DNA of 64,000 nt from Epiperipatus broadwayi (lineage: Eukaryota > Onychophora > Udeonychophora > Euonychophora > Peripatidae): the NCBI GenBank assembly GCA_028023455.1, contig JAQFVV010000205.1:720353-784352 (forward strand). The letters are read 5' to 3'. The notes beneath the pieces were generated by a model that was not told the origin of the DNA, searched no databases, and was given only the letters and a program-made list of their open reading frames with translations. Both the position numbers and the translations under genes were made by a program. Shown here piece after piece: positions 23,953 to 34,842 of this stretch (positions within the stretch are counted from its first letter, which is position 1; each line of letters begins with the position of its first letter).

Positions 23953-26435
23953 TGAAACAGACAGATCGAAGAACCGATCTTCGTTTCATGTATTTTTAAG
24001 TACGGTAATTCGAACTACTATCCGCCCGCAGTGAGATTTGTCTATTTTCAGTCATAATAAAAAAATTAGTTATATATATTATGTTTTGTAAATAAATATG
24101 TAAGGTTCCGTATATAAATGTCACAAACCATGAAATAATATTCGTGTGTGCGTGGTTTGTGAATTTGTATCAATTTAATTTAAAGTTCATTGCGGGCGTA
24201 TTTGTTTAAATTTTAGCTTTTTGTAAAATTATACAAAGTCGTTTAAAAATACTGATCAAAAGTCACATTCCTTTGATCAGTGTTTTTAATTAAAATCTAA
24301 ATTGCAAAATGTACAGAGTAATTAAATTGTATTCGAAATTAGTTAAGGAATTTATATGTGTAATTACTGTGTCAATTTAAAAATTGCATATTAAAGTAAA
24401 AGATTGCTGAAATGGAACAATAAAAAGGATAATTGAGATTGTATGGTCAAGCTGAATGGCTGGAGGCTGGGAAAAGTAGGTGGAGCCTAAAAACAAAAAT
24501 CAGGTGGAAAGGTCAACTGTGGCGATCTTAGAGAAAAACTAACATTCTAACTTTTGAGGTCTTTGAGAGAGGTAGTCTCGAGACAGCACAGCAGTTGAGA
24601 GTAATTCAAACAAATTTGTTAAGAAGTTCACCAGTAAACCGCAATGTTGATGGGCTAAGTGCCAGGAGCTGGTCTCTGCCCTGCCAATTAGGATCTTCGT
24701 GCCGCTGACTGATCATGTGTTATGTGCTTCATAATTTCCAGCTTCCAATCTCCAAATTGACAATGCCTTGCAAATAACTTTCAAAATGCGCGCCTACGTT
24801 CGTCGGAAATATCAATCGGGAAAAGCCAAGCCGGATGAAGAAAGAAGAGTAACTGTATTACATGAACTTTTAACTTTCTTCCGAGCTTAATGTTATCAAT
24901 CAAATAAATGACATGTAAGTTTTTATCTTGTTTATAATGCTACTGTTTAACCTGTTAGTAAATTTTCTTTTCTTTTAATCCTCCGCTCTAGTCTTTAGAA
25001 ATAATTCATAAAAATTGTAATTAATAGTAATAATAATTCAAATGAATGCATTTATATTTTTTTTTGTTGCTTATTCCATAAACAAACGATGCCAATAGTA
25101 ATATTTCCCAACTCTGTGTAAAACTAGTGTATAATGATGATTAAGTTATTTACAAGTAATTCCGTTTTCTGAATTAAATATTCTTTCATATTCCGAATTG
25201 GTAAATGTTAACTCACTTTATTATTCTATGTTAAGTTGTCATATAATTGTAATCTAAGGTTCAATCTTAAATATATAAAATGATTTCCGAGTATTGTATT
25301 AATGTCATATATGAAATAAGAAATAACTCACTGTATAATTTGATACTATCGCTACCGCCTGTCAACCTGGAGGGTTAGGGGTTTCAGAGTAAAATTAATT
25401 AATTATTGTTTTCGCAGTCAGTTTAATTCTGCTTTGTTTATTGGGATAAGGATCTCAGCCTGTGGCGTAGAAATAGACGAATAGATTCCAGGTTTTGTAT
25501 AATTTCTTTTAAAAATCCACTTCAAGTACTCGTCCTTCATGTTTGTGGCAATGCCTTCCCTTCGCTGAAGTTAGCGTCTCGCCATACTACCATTGGGAAA
25601 AGAAAGCAGTTTCTTTCCCAGGTAATCTCTTGGATCACCGGGGTCGACATGATCTCGACTGGTTGTAGTGTCCCGGAACTACTTGGGGGCATTAAGCCTT
25701 GTCAAAGTACAAGCCGCCCGGTATTCCATTGATGCACCGCAAGTGATTACTGTAGGGCTCTTGAATCCAGGCAACCACCAGTACATCTATCTCCTATGTC
25801 GTATTTATATGAAACCACCTCCAACTGTTCATCTACGTAACGGCTCGAGTCTATTCGAATAAAATAAGTTAATAAATAATCTTTAGATAAATATTTTTTG
25901 TTCAATGCTCAAATACTCTGATTCTCTTAGCCATCCCTCAATCATTTAACTACACAGCTATTGGCATGAGTTTGGTCACCAGATAAAAATGATTACTAAA
26001 GACTAGTAGCCAAATACAAGAGGATTCATGAAAGTCTTACCGTACTGTTGAATACTATGTTTATATGCTTATATTTCTATTTTCTTATTAAACAATTTAT
26101 TTAATATAATTTTGTGTCCTCCACCTTATTACTCTCCAAGTCTATTTAACCATTTGCTGTCTGTATTGGCAACTTAAATATATACGTTACATGAATGACC
26201 GTTCCAGTATCTAGAGTCTAATAAATCTAGATATCATTAACTGTAGGAATTTAGTCTATGTTCTGAGCTGAGCTAGAAAAGGGATAACCCCGTGCTGTTA
26301 TAAAGTCATCATCGGTTAGTCATACCGGGGTTTGGGTTTGAATTCAGTTGGCGTTTGGAATGTATTCTTAAACGTGGACTGGGTTTGAACTCGGGTACTG
26401 TGTATGAGTAAGCGTGGTGGATTTATACCGGTACA
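23953..26435. mobile_element. 2.48 kb insertion in RTE copy 1; possible solo LTR or other element
   Basis: Comparison with RTE copy 2 shows uninterrupted RTE before 23953 and after 26435, with ATTA duplicated at 23949-23952 and 26436-26439 (5 bp if the ends are shifted by one base). The insert begins TGAAACAGAC and ends GGTACA, so it is bounded by TG and CA as LTRs are. Its first 36 nt (23953-23988) form a hairpin (TGAAAC with GTTTCA, AGATCG with CGATCT). A second inverted pair is 'CGCCCGCAGTGA' near 24023 and 'TCATTGCGGGCG' near 24188. GC content is higher than the surroundings, notably at 24400-24850 and 25340-25860. No frame over 64 codons exists. A very long solo LTR is the simplest reading, but no paired LTR or internal coding region is present to prove it. 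Confidence 0.65.
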
Positions 26436-26439
26436 ATTA

Positions 26440-27980
26440 TTACTAAAAAGAGAGATGATATCATAAAATGCGTAGAAGACTTCTATCAAGAATTATATAG
26501 TAGTAAAAAACAAGTGCCTCCTATACATATTATATCTTCCGAATTGCTCAGAATTTTGAATGAGGAAGTGAGACATGCAATTAAATTTATGAAGAAAGGG
26601 AAGGCTCCAGGTAATGATGGAATTGTAATTGATATATTAAAAGAAGCAGGTGAAGAAATAGAAATTTTTTTAGCAAAGTTATATACCAAATGTTTAAATG
26701 ATAAAGATGTACCAGATGATTGGAAAAATGCAGTATTAATATTAATATTTAAAAAAGGTGATAAAGAAGACATTAGAAATTACAGACCTATCAGTCTTTT
26801 ATCAGTTTTATACAAAATTTTTACTAAGATAATTACAACTCGTCTACAGAAAACACTGGATTACCACCAACCAAGAAAACAAGCTGGATTTAAAAGTGGT
26901 TTTAGTACAGTAGATCATATCCAGGTATTGAGAGAAATTATAGAAAGGACAATGAATATGAGGTGCCATTATGCTTAGGATTTGTAGACTATGAAAAGGC
27001 ATTTGATTCTATAAACATTTCTTCAGTGATTAAAGCATTGGATTATCAAGGTGTCGATCCAGGATATTGTCATATTTTGAAGAATATTTATAAAAATGCA
27101 ACAGCAACAATTAGAATACATAATGATAGTAGGAAAATCAATATTGAAAAGGGTATAAGATAGGATGACTCCATATCTCCAAAAAAATTTTACAGCAGTG
27201 CTGCAAGAAGTATTTTGTGGATTAAAATGGGAAGCTAAAGGAGTGAAAGTAAATGGAGATTATTTAAGTCATTTAGATTTTGCAGATGATGTAGTTGTTT
27301 TTGCAAATAATGATTTAGAGCTACAGGAAATGTTGCAGGAGTTATCAGATAAAAGCAGGAAAGTAGGACTAAAGATAAATGTTAAAAAGACTAAAGTAAT
27401 GTTTAATAGATTTTTTCAAAATATGAAAATAAAGATTGATTATGATGAGTTAGAAGAAGTTAACAGTTATAAATACCTTGGTCAGATTATTAACACAGAT
27501 GGAAATATAATGGATGAAATTAATCATAGAATTAAACTTGGTTGGAGTGCTTTTGGTAGAAATAACTTGATACTAAAAGGAAATATGCCTATGTGTTTGA
27601 AAAGGAAGGTTTTTAATAAATGGGTTTTGCCAGTTCTTACTTATGGATCTGAGACTTCGACACTTAATAGAAGAGCAATACAGAGACTTCAGACCACTCA
27701 AAGAAGTATGGAGAGATGCATGTTAGGAATAACAATTAAAAGACTGAAGTGGAGTTGGGCTGGACATATTGCTAGAAGAGATGATAACAGATGGGCAATT
27801 GAAATTTTAAACTGGATTCCAAGAGATTGTAAAAGACCCAGAAAGAGACCACATGTTAGATGGGTGGATAAAATAAGAAAGTGTGCAGGGGTGATGTGGA
27901 GAAGAGAAGCTAAAGATAGTAAAAGATGGATTAAACTTGGAGAGATCTTCATCCTGCAGTGGATTGATAATGGTTGATGA
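26440..27980 (+). pseudogene. RTE copy 1 reverse transcriptase and C-terminal region
   Basis: After the insertion the RTE frame resumes at 'ITKKRDD' equivalents. Segments 26514-26978, 26963-27163 and 27165-27977 read, in order: 'GKAPGNDGIVIDILKEAG', 'NYRPISLLSVLYKIFTKI' (RT fingers), 'QAGFKSGFSTVDHIQVL', 'FVDYEKAFDSI' (first catalytic Asp), 'LDFADDVVVFANN' near 27275-27305 (catalytic Asp pair), 'YKYLGQII' and the C-terminal 'WSWAGHIARRDDNRW', 'KRPRKRPHVRW' and 'FILQWIDNG'. The catalytic motifs are better kept here than in copy 2. Breaks are a one-base deletion near 26950, a CAG-to-TAG change in R-Q-G-D, an extra A near 27185 and a deletion of the 'RRDRKRNVWVRQQTGVTD' stretch near 27735. Confidence 0.9.
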
Positions 27981-27987
27981 TGATGAA

Positions 27988-28110
27988 TAAACCAGCACTC
28001 ATCAATTGGTCCAGATCACCATCTCTTATACATATGTATAATCAGTGCTTGATTTATATTAAAATAGCAACTCTTCAAATTTTAATGGACAGGCAAATAA
28101 TCAATTATAA
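27988..28110 (+). repeat. FB3 copy, right half (split by RTE copy 1)
   Basis: Starts with the right duplication TAAACCAG and continues the FB3 core 'CACTCATCAATTGGTCCAG', 'CAGTGCTTGATTTATATTA', 'TTTTAATGGACAGGCA'. Joined to 22205-22337 it restores the expected FB3 order. Confidence 0.85.
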
Positions 28111-28269
28111 CATTACAAATTGTAATTATAATTTTTAAATTGCACCCAGTATTACTTAAATAATATTCATAATAATGCTTAAAGCTAAATGGGTTTTTAG
28201 AAACCAGTCAACATTTAGACAATCCCAATATAGATAACAATCAGTAATTTCAAACTGTTGTCAAGGCAA

Positions 28270-28640
28270 CTTTTTTTAGCAATAGAGAGTGACTTAAAAT
28301 CACCATGGTATGATAACAATATTGGCATCAACAAGGGATCTGAGAACTTCATCATCAGATTTTCAATAATATGGATGGCTGAAGAATTGGAAGGCAGAGA
28401 AGATTGATGCCTGTCCATTAAATTTTGAAGATTTGTTATCTTAATATAAACTGAGCACTGATTATATATGTGTGTGTGTTTGGGAGATGATGATCTGGAC
28501 CAAATGATGGATGCCAATTCAGTACAATATATATATTGGAGATCTTTTTTTTTTTTTCACATGTATGTGGTCATGCATATTGGTTATAAGAAAGGGAGCT
28601 TTAAAATCTGTGTTCAAATCACCTCTAATTATGTCTGATG
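28270..28640 (-). repeat. FB3 copy, long form, inverted
   Basis: Contains the FB3 middle ('CCTGTCCATTAAATTTTGA', 'CAATAATATGGATGG'), then the inverted core and the end 'GTGTTCAAATCACCTCTAAT'. That end resembles a polymerase III B box (GTTCAAATC), so on this strand FB3 may end in a tRNA-like region. Confidence 0.7.
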
Positions 28641-28659
28641 TTATGAATAATAACTTACA

Positions 28660-28881
28660 CCATTTTGTTGCATAACTCCCAATTTAGTTAATTTAGTTAC
28701 CAAACTACCATAGCAAACGATATGCCATTTTGTGGTTTAAATGCTGTTCTAGTTAATGCAATTACAAAGCTACTAATCACAAGTGATGTGCTTTCTTAGG
28801 ATCTAATTACTATTTGGAGTGGCCAGAAACAATTAATGCACTATCTTATGGTGAAATTGCTGTTCTAATTTATATAGTTAC
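28660..28881 (+). repeat. Diverged GTTACAAAGCTAC minisatellite, left part
   Basis: The same unit as at 19310-19690 ('AATTACAAAGCTACTAATC', 'GCTGTTCTAATT'). The array is interrupted by an RTE insertion and resumes at 29233-29320. Confidence 0.6.
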
Positions 28882-28892
28882 AAACTACCAAA

Positions 28893-29232
28893 TTTTTCAT
28901 TCAAACACATATTCATTCTGCCTTATCAGATAACTGAGAAGAAAGATCATGGCATTTCTTAATCTTAAATTCAGAAGTAAAAAAAACCATGCTGGCTAAT
29001 TCAATGAAGTTAAGCTGGATATATTGCTAGAAGAGATGATAGTAGATGGAATTGAAATGTTAAACTCGATTCCAAGAGATTGTAAAATACCCAGAAAGAG
29101 ACCACATGTGAGATGAATGGATAAAATAATAAAGTGTGCAGGAGTAATGTGGAGAAGAGAGGCTAGAGATTGGAGATCTTCATCCTGATGTGGATTGATA
29201 ATGGTTGATAATGATGAATGATTATGATGATG
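28893..29232. mobile_element. RTE LINE, short copy with inverted 5' segment
   Basis: The left ~107 bp (28893-29000) is RTE 5' leader in reverse orientation, matching the complement of about 56720-56828 in copy 2 (shared: 'CATTCTGCCTTATCAG', 'ACTGAGAAGAAAGA', 'GCTGGCTAAT'). The right part (29003-29232) is the RTE 3' end in plus orientation, with the tail 'GATAATGGTTGATAATGATG'. Both sides are flanked by AAACTACCAAA (28882-28892 and 29233-29243). This is the signature of one insertion event with 5' inversion, as known for mammalian L1 twin priming. Confidence 0.85.
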
Positions 29233-29320
29233 AAACTACCAAAAGTAACAGATATGCCATCTTGTGGAATAACTGCTACTTTAGCTTACATGGTTACTAA
29301 TCTCTTAATATTATCTGTCT
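29233..29320 (+). repeat. GTTACAAAGCTAC minisatellite, right part
   Basis: Continues the array after the RTE insertion: 'AAACTACCAAAAGTAACAG', 'TGCCATCTTGTGG', 'TACATGGTTACTAATC'. It begins with the right target duplication. Confidence 0.55.
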
Positions 29321-30445
29321 CTAGATTACTATTTTTCATGAAAAAAATCTGGCAGAAAAAGTCCACTGCCTTAGATATATTTAACCTTAATAATCTCATA
29401 CCAAAAATGCTTAGATGCAATCTTATTCCTAGCAAATAGACATACTTTGAAATACATTCTTGGACTGACTCCATCTTGACATCCTTTCAGAAAACCTCAA
29501 ACCAACAAGATCACTTTTTCAATAAAAATAATGGATTAAAAATTCAGACTGTAACTATTTGAATGACTTTATTAGTTAAAAGGAAAATTAAAAGGGTAGA
29601 TATGTTGATCATATATGTGATCATAAAATTAAGACTGCACTATTAAAAATCAGGGCTACATCTTGTCTGTTGATCACATAATTGGATAATTAGTGTTGAA
29701 ATCTTTAGGCCAATCGAACAAAGGTGATATGCTCAACTTTTCACCTATGTAACAGGGAAACATCTTGTAATCTCAGTATAGTCTTTTGCAATAATAGACT
29801 AAAACACAATCCTGTCCCATGATATTTAGAAATAGTCTTGGTTTTTCTAAAACATTTTCTAAGTATATATTTCTTGAAATGCTGGTTAGCACTACTTAGT
29901 GTATTTTGTGTATGCACTTTTAGCACTAAGGTATTCTACTGGTGAATACCGTAACCTCCCTCCACTTGAATACAAAGTACTTATACTAAACTTTAGAATA
30001 TAATTTAATATTACCATGAGAAATATTACTGATATATTCAAATCTATTTCTTTGTAATGAAATTTCTATTATATCATTTATATTTCTCTACCAAATCTTA
30101 GAAGTTGTCTTAGGAAAATTTATTTAAAAAAAAGCTTAAGTAGTTTGATTCCTCAAGAACTCAAAATATAATTTGACCATTTAAGATTCATTTTAAATCA
30201 ATTGCCTTTCAGGATATGATCATATAACTAGATTATGGCATTAAAATGGACTTAAGAGGATTCAAAAAATTTCCTTATCCACATCCAGTTGGATTCAATT
30301 TTTTTAGATCTTACTAGATTCTTATCAAAAGATTCCAAACACATGGTTGTGCACTCATCTATTTCATAAATAGAATTAACAACCACTGTTGTATATAAAT
30401 GCAGACAATTGCAAATCACGTAGTTGTTAATAATTTTTATTAATC
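29321..30445. other. AT-rich stretch, nothing recognised
   Basis: Chance frames of about 60 codons only. Confidence 0.5.
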
Positions 30446-30900
30446 ATTCATTAGATTAGAGATCCATTTGGTAAATAATATTTCTATAGTGTAATTTTCA
30501 CTACAGCCCTTTTACGCAAGGTAGGAATTGATTTTTCTAATCACTTTTAACACCTTGTGGAGGAGGGTAATCATAAACATATGACCATAGATGTGAAAAA
30601 GACCTATGATCCCTAGGATGCATATGTTGTGCTGAACAAACAGTCACCAGTTGGCCTAGATTACAATCAGTTATACATATTTTTATCACTGTTCAGTATA
30701 TATAAATAACCAATTACTACAGTTTAATTGATGTGTCAAACTTTCTGCCCTCTCAACTTTGACATAAACCACTTGATGGAATTATATTAATATTTTTTAT
30801 TAGTCATTCATTAGACTAGAGATTATCCACTTAATGAATAATATTTCTGCAGTGTAATATTCATTATACCTCTCCCTACTTAGTATAAGGGTGATGTAGT
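30446..30900 (+). repeat. FB1 copy followed by the start of a second
   Basis: 30446-30800 is one FB1 arm from 'CCATTTGGTAAATAATATTTC' through 'TTTTAACACCTTGTGGAGG', 'CATATGACCATAGATGTG', 'GTGCTGAACAAACAGTCACC' to 'CAACTTTGACATAAACCACT'. 'TTAGTCATTCATTAGA' precedes it, recurs near 30803, and is followed by the FB1 start again ('GATTATCCACTTAATGAATA'), so two copies lie in tandem. Confidence 0.8.
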
Positions 30901-31899
30901 GAAAATCACACTATTATTTATCCTGTAGTTACTGTCTGTTTGAATGTATTGCAGAATTAAAGCGCTTAATAAAACGTCTAGTAAATTTATCTTCTTATTG
31001 GAATTTCTACAGGTTCCTCTACGATGTTTTATTAATAATTACACGGTTTATATATATAATAATGTTTACACTACAACTTTGCTGCATTTATTTGGCCATT
31101 GTACTATTTCTTCCGCAGGAACAAAATTATGTTAAAGTTACTGAGTTAAATTTTTATATATAAGAAATCTTGTTTTTTAGATGAATGAGTGATTATATTA
31201 CTTGATAATTTACCGATTTTATAATATTATAAATACAACTTTATTCGTTATTGTTAGACTGGAAGATTTCATCGCCTTGGGTTCTTGCAAAATTTTGTTT
31301 TAAAGTAGCTATAACTCCTCTGTGGTGCAACTGTGCCATTAGTCTCAGGTGAATATTATTAGGATTTGTTTAATCTTTTACTTGTCTTATTTTTCAAACT
31401 TAATTATACAGCAATTCTAATAAATTCTAAGTTCAACGGCATTAAAATTCTTTCCCCACAATTATGAAGTTGCCGGACAAGTTCAAGTGAAAGGAAATAA
31501 ACCCCCTTGGAGGCAACCATTAATTCTACTTATTGAGGATTATAAACGAAAACTTCTTTTAAAAAATTATTTCTTTAATTTGGCAATTAATTATATTTTT
31601 TAATATAGTGCTACATTTTTGTGTAATGAAATCATTAGAATAATATTGTTTGTTATTAATATTCAACTGTGTAATAATAATAAAATTCTTGACAGATAAT
31701 AACGTCAGAAAATATTTCTTTGTATAAAATTAAATTAGATTTTTTATTGGGATGTATATAGAGAGAAAGGGGAGGTGCCAATTTTGATTATCTTTTTTAT
31801 ATTTCCACTTTTCTTATTCAAAATGATCCTGTAATAAAAAATACACACACATTTACCACAAAAACAAATAGATAATCGAATAGTGTATTGTTCAGAATT
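30901..31899. other. AT-rich stretch, nothing recognised
   Basis: A 63-codon frame at 30944 lacks any motif. No repeat is matched. Confidence 0.5.
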
Positions 31900-32155
31900 T
31901 TGTTAGTTGTCGGAACCGGAAGTGACGATCATTACTTGTTATCCACGGTTCGCTATAAACGATTAAACTATCCCGAACTATATAATTGAATGATTTGTTG
32001 CTCGGAAATTCAGACGAATTTTGAGCATCGGAAATGACAGAGCTGGGCTGGAATTGTTAGACTCGGATTCTCCAGAATTTGCCACTCTATCCCTATACCA
32101 AACCATTCAGGACTTTAAATAATCGAATGGTTTATTGTTGGGAAGTTCATAAGTT
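31900..32155 (-). repeat. TR4 repeat units
   Basis: On the minus strand two tandem units can be read with 'AATAAACCATTCGATTAT' at 32118-32135, then the inner part with 'GGTATAGGGATAGAGTGGC'. This order matches the plus-strand units at 49.9 kb. Confidence 0.5.
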
Positions 32156-32157
32156 TG

Positions 32158-32636
32158 AAGATGTGATGTGGTGTACTGTGGCTTCTCCTTAAACGAAGTC
32201 AAGAATATCTGAGCAATTATGCCCAGATAAACTTGTTAGCCACTTAATTTTCCATTCCCCACTTAATTTTCCATTCCCCACTCTAAGTTTTCCCATATTC
32301 TGCTCCATCCCATTTCCACAACATAATCTCTGCAACTCTATGGCCTTTTTATCTAAATCCCCCTTATCTTTTTCCCAAATCCAAGCATAAAAACCAATAA
32401 TTCACTTTCTGTATAATCACTTTTTTCATTTTTATTCTTCCATAACTTAATTATATGTAACCTTTCTGTTTTCAAGCATTTACATTCAATTAACAAATGC
32501 CTAATATTTTCTATTTTCTTCCTTACATAATTTACAAAATAAATCATCTATATGTTTCCATTTACATGTATATTCTCTTGTTGCTGAAGATCCCCTTCGA
32601 GCCTTAACCAATAAACTACTTTCCTTACTATTGTCA
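32158..32636 (-). mobile_element. LIN2 LINE, 3' end fragment
   Basis: Minus-strand LIN2 3' end with its tail at 32158-32180 (GATGTGATGTGG register). The readable segment includes 'IENIRHLLIECKCLKTERL' and 'DYTESELLVFMLGFGK'. The first cysteine pair of the knuckle is shifted out of frame. An 18 bp internal duplication ('ACTTAATTTTCCATTCCCC' twice, 32242-32280) is specific to this copy. It ends inside a TR4-like region. Confidence 0.8.
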
Positions 32637-32830
32637 ATATCTGAGCGCCACCTGTAGAACTTAAGATCCAGAATCTTCTATTCTATCCTGCATCAAACTA
32701 TACATCCTTCTAATAATTTATTACTTGGGAGTTCTTATAAAGTTCTAATATCGAAAGTGACATATGAGCTGTATTCCTCAAAATTTTATTTCCATTATAA
32801 TGCTACTCTATTACTACAACCCAACTATAC
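32637..32830 (-). repeat. TR4-like remnant
   Basis: Shows 'TTAAGATCCAGAATCTTC', 'AATAATTTATTACTTGGG' and 'GTTCTTATAAAGTTC', the TR4 order on the minus strand. It lies directly beside the LIN2 fragment, which probably inserted into it. Confidence 0.4.
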
Positions 32831-33249
32831 AGATAATAAAAGGTCTGGAAAAAAAAAAGTATTTATTCTCTAATAAAATAATCAAGTTTTAAAAGGGGGT
32901 ATGTGTGTGTGCATGTATCTTATGTGAAACAGTTACTGTTTTGAACTATAATGCAATCAATTTACTTCATTTTTCAATTTTATCCATGCATGCTCTATTT
33001 TCATATATATATACTTAAACATTTTGATTTAGTCATTTTATCAGATAAGCAGTGTTTGGGAGGATAGATGACATTTTAGCACTACAAATAGACTAAGAAC
33101 AACATTTCTATTATGTATAGACATATTGAGATTTTTTTTACTTAGCTAAAAATCATCTTGAATGTATTCTACTGTAGGACAAAATGTTCAATGCTTTAGT
33201 CTTCTTATTGGTCTGTTTTATATAAATATATACAGTTGTTTAATCATTA
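32831..33249. other. AT-rich stretch, nothing recognised
   Basis: No gene or matched repeat. Confidence 0.5.
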
Positions 33250-33486
33250 AAACATCACGTTGTCACCATTTCCTATGTTTACACAAGTTGTTAAAACAGT
33301 AGCAAACTCTTCATACAGTACTGCTTTTAGATCCAAGGCTTTTGTACTGATGAAAGCCACAAGTTAGAAACTAGTTTGATGATATTATATGAGTAGACAC
33401 TAGGTAGGAATTTTATGCATGAAGCTTCCATCCATTGATTGTAAAACTTGCACTGGGTGACACTATTGTACAGAGAGTTTGTTAAT
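33250..33486. repeat. FB2 fold-back repeat, partial
   Basis: Outer end 'CATCACGTTGTCACCATTTC' and 'TTACACAAGTTGTTAAAACA', then 'GATGAAAGCCACAAG', 'TAGACACTAGGTAGGAATTT' and the inverted outer part 'CCATCCATTGATTGTAAAAC', 'GTACAGAGAGTTTG'. The left arm is partly deleted. Confidence 0.7.
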
Positions 33487-33625
33487 ATTGTGGAAATGAG
33501 ATGGAAAAGGATAGAGAATAATACCATGAAGGGGGGATGGAAAGGAAGGTAAGGTGGCTCACAGGTTTCTCTGGGCACAGATTACTGAGTCTGATAAAAG
33601 AGAAGCCATAGTGCATCACATCATA
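33487..33625 (+). mobile_element. LIN2 LINE, 3' terminal fragment
   Basis: Only the last 140 bp: 'GTGGAAATGAGATGG', 'GGTAAGGTGGCTCACAGG' and the tail 'GTGCATCACATCATAT'. It is inserted beside FB2. No protein-coding part remains. Confidence 0.75.
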
Positions 33626-33728
33626 TAATGTTTAATCATTTCTATAATGCTACTTCTAAATAGAGATCACGTAATATAAATGGTAGGATTAGGATTTTTT
33701 TTTTGAGAAAGGTGAAGAAGAGCATCAT

Positions 33729-33805
33729 AGTATCGGCTGGGAAGTGAACCTGCTAACAACTGCTTGTAAGGCAGTTGTGCTGACCCCTTTGACTACCAAC
33801 GCCTT
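33729..33805 (-). repeat. tRNA-Val-like SINE head, second copy
   Basis: The same segment as at 4210-4290: an A-box region ('GGTAGTCAAAGGGGTCAGC'), the identical anticodon loop CTTACAA within 'ACTGCCTTACAAGCAGT', and the B-box-like 'GGTTCACTTCC'. The D-arm has an insertion and the acceptor stem no longer pairs well. Confidence 0.65.
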
Positions 33806-33806
33806 A

Positions 33807-34611
33807 TTTTGCCACCAAAAATGATGATAATTGGTATAATAATTTTTAAGATCATAAGTTGGTGAGAATACATCCTTCCTTGGTATGATGCTGATTATTC
33901 TTTCAAACATTTAATAAGAAATCAAAATATCATGTGGTTTGGTAATGTGTCAGATATTGAAACTAAAAGTCCATAGTTCATAGACCAGCATTACTTTCCT
34001 TTTTTAAACTTCTTATCAACTCCCTTTACCCTTTTGAATAATGTGAAACTAGCATCTTCAAATGAATACTAGCCATTATGTCATGTTCACATATACAGTA
34101 TGCACCAATGAAAAGATGACTGCTAACTGATCCTTTCTCCAAGATTCTTGCAGAACCATCTCTGACTCAATAGGTATTGCTTATCAACATAGTTTAGCTT
34201 TTGGGCACAATGCTTTTAAAGGGCTAGCATCTCTGGATTATGATTTGGGATATAAAGTATGATAGTGTGTTTTACAACTTAACCGATGATAATAAAACAT
34301 GAGCAAAAACAAGAATGACATTTAAAATAGTTCAAACTGGATGTGACAGCAAAGCAAGAAATCACAAAAATGTTTTTGTTCTGCTACGTTTTACGATATC
34401 AGAGAAAGCATTGAAGACAATATTTAAAAGTATGAAGTATAGAATCACATTTTATATTGAAACTCATGATCTAAAAACATTAGTACCTTAAAATTTTGGG
34501 AGTAAATAATTAAACCATGTTATTATTTAATGCATGTTGATTTAGAGATGTCACTTCGAGCATTTTGGTAAGCAGAACAGTTACCACTTTAATAATATCA
34601 TTTATTAGACT
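33807..34611. other. AT-rich stretch, nothing recognised
   Basis: No gene or matched repeat. Confidence 0.5.
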
Positions 34612-34842
34612 CTAGATTATCCACTTGATGAATAATATTTCTGTAGTGCAATTTTTAATATACCACTCTCAAGCAAGATTTGAACTGGTTTTATCCACTT
34701 TTAACACCTTGTGGAGGGCTGTAATCATGAACATGTGAACAAAAATGTGAAAAAGGTGTATGATCCCCAAAATGCACATTTTGTGCTGAACCAGCAGTCA
34801 TCAGTTTGTCCAGATCACAATCTCTTACACATATCTTTATCA
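34612..34842 (+). repeat. FB1 copy, left part (interrupted by FB2)
   Basis: FB1 from 'GATTATCCACTTGATGAATA' through 'CAACACCTTG'-type sequence, 'GTGTATGATCCCC', 'TGCTGAACCAGCAGTCATC' to 'ACACATATCTTTATCA'. The copy then meets FB2 and its right part appears at about 35197. Confidence 0.8.

Larger units (their letters stand above)
22346..27987 (+). mobile_element. RTE LINE copy 1, near full length, interrupted
   Basis: An RTE-clade non-LTR retrotransposon inserted in an FB3 repeat, with an 8 bp duplication TAAACCAG at 22338-22345 and 27988-27995. The 5' end 'GGCTGCAGAAAGGAG' (22347) is the same as in copy 2, so the element is 5'-complete. A 2483 bp foreign element (23953-26435) splits it in the linker between endonuclease and RT. 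The 3' end is the RTE tail 'GGTTGATGATGATGA'. Without the insert it is about 3.15 kb. It lacks about 69 bp of 5' leader found in copy 2. Its frame has a stop at 23867-23869, a frameshift near 26950, a stop in the R-Q-G-D motif near 27161 and another frameshift just after. It is therefore dead. Confidence 0.9.

Noticed and set aside
25668-25862. 64-codon frame in the 2.48 kb insert as a host or element gene
   Set aside because: Too short, no motif, no supporting neighbour. The higher GC there makes chance frames more likely.
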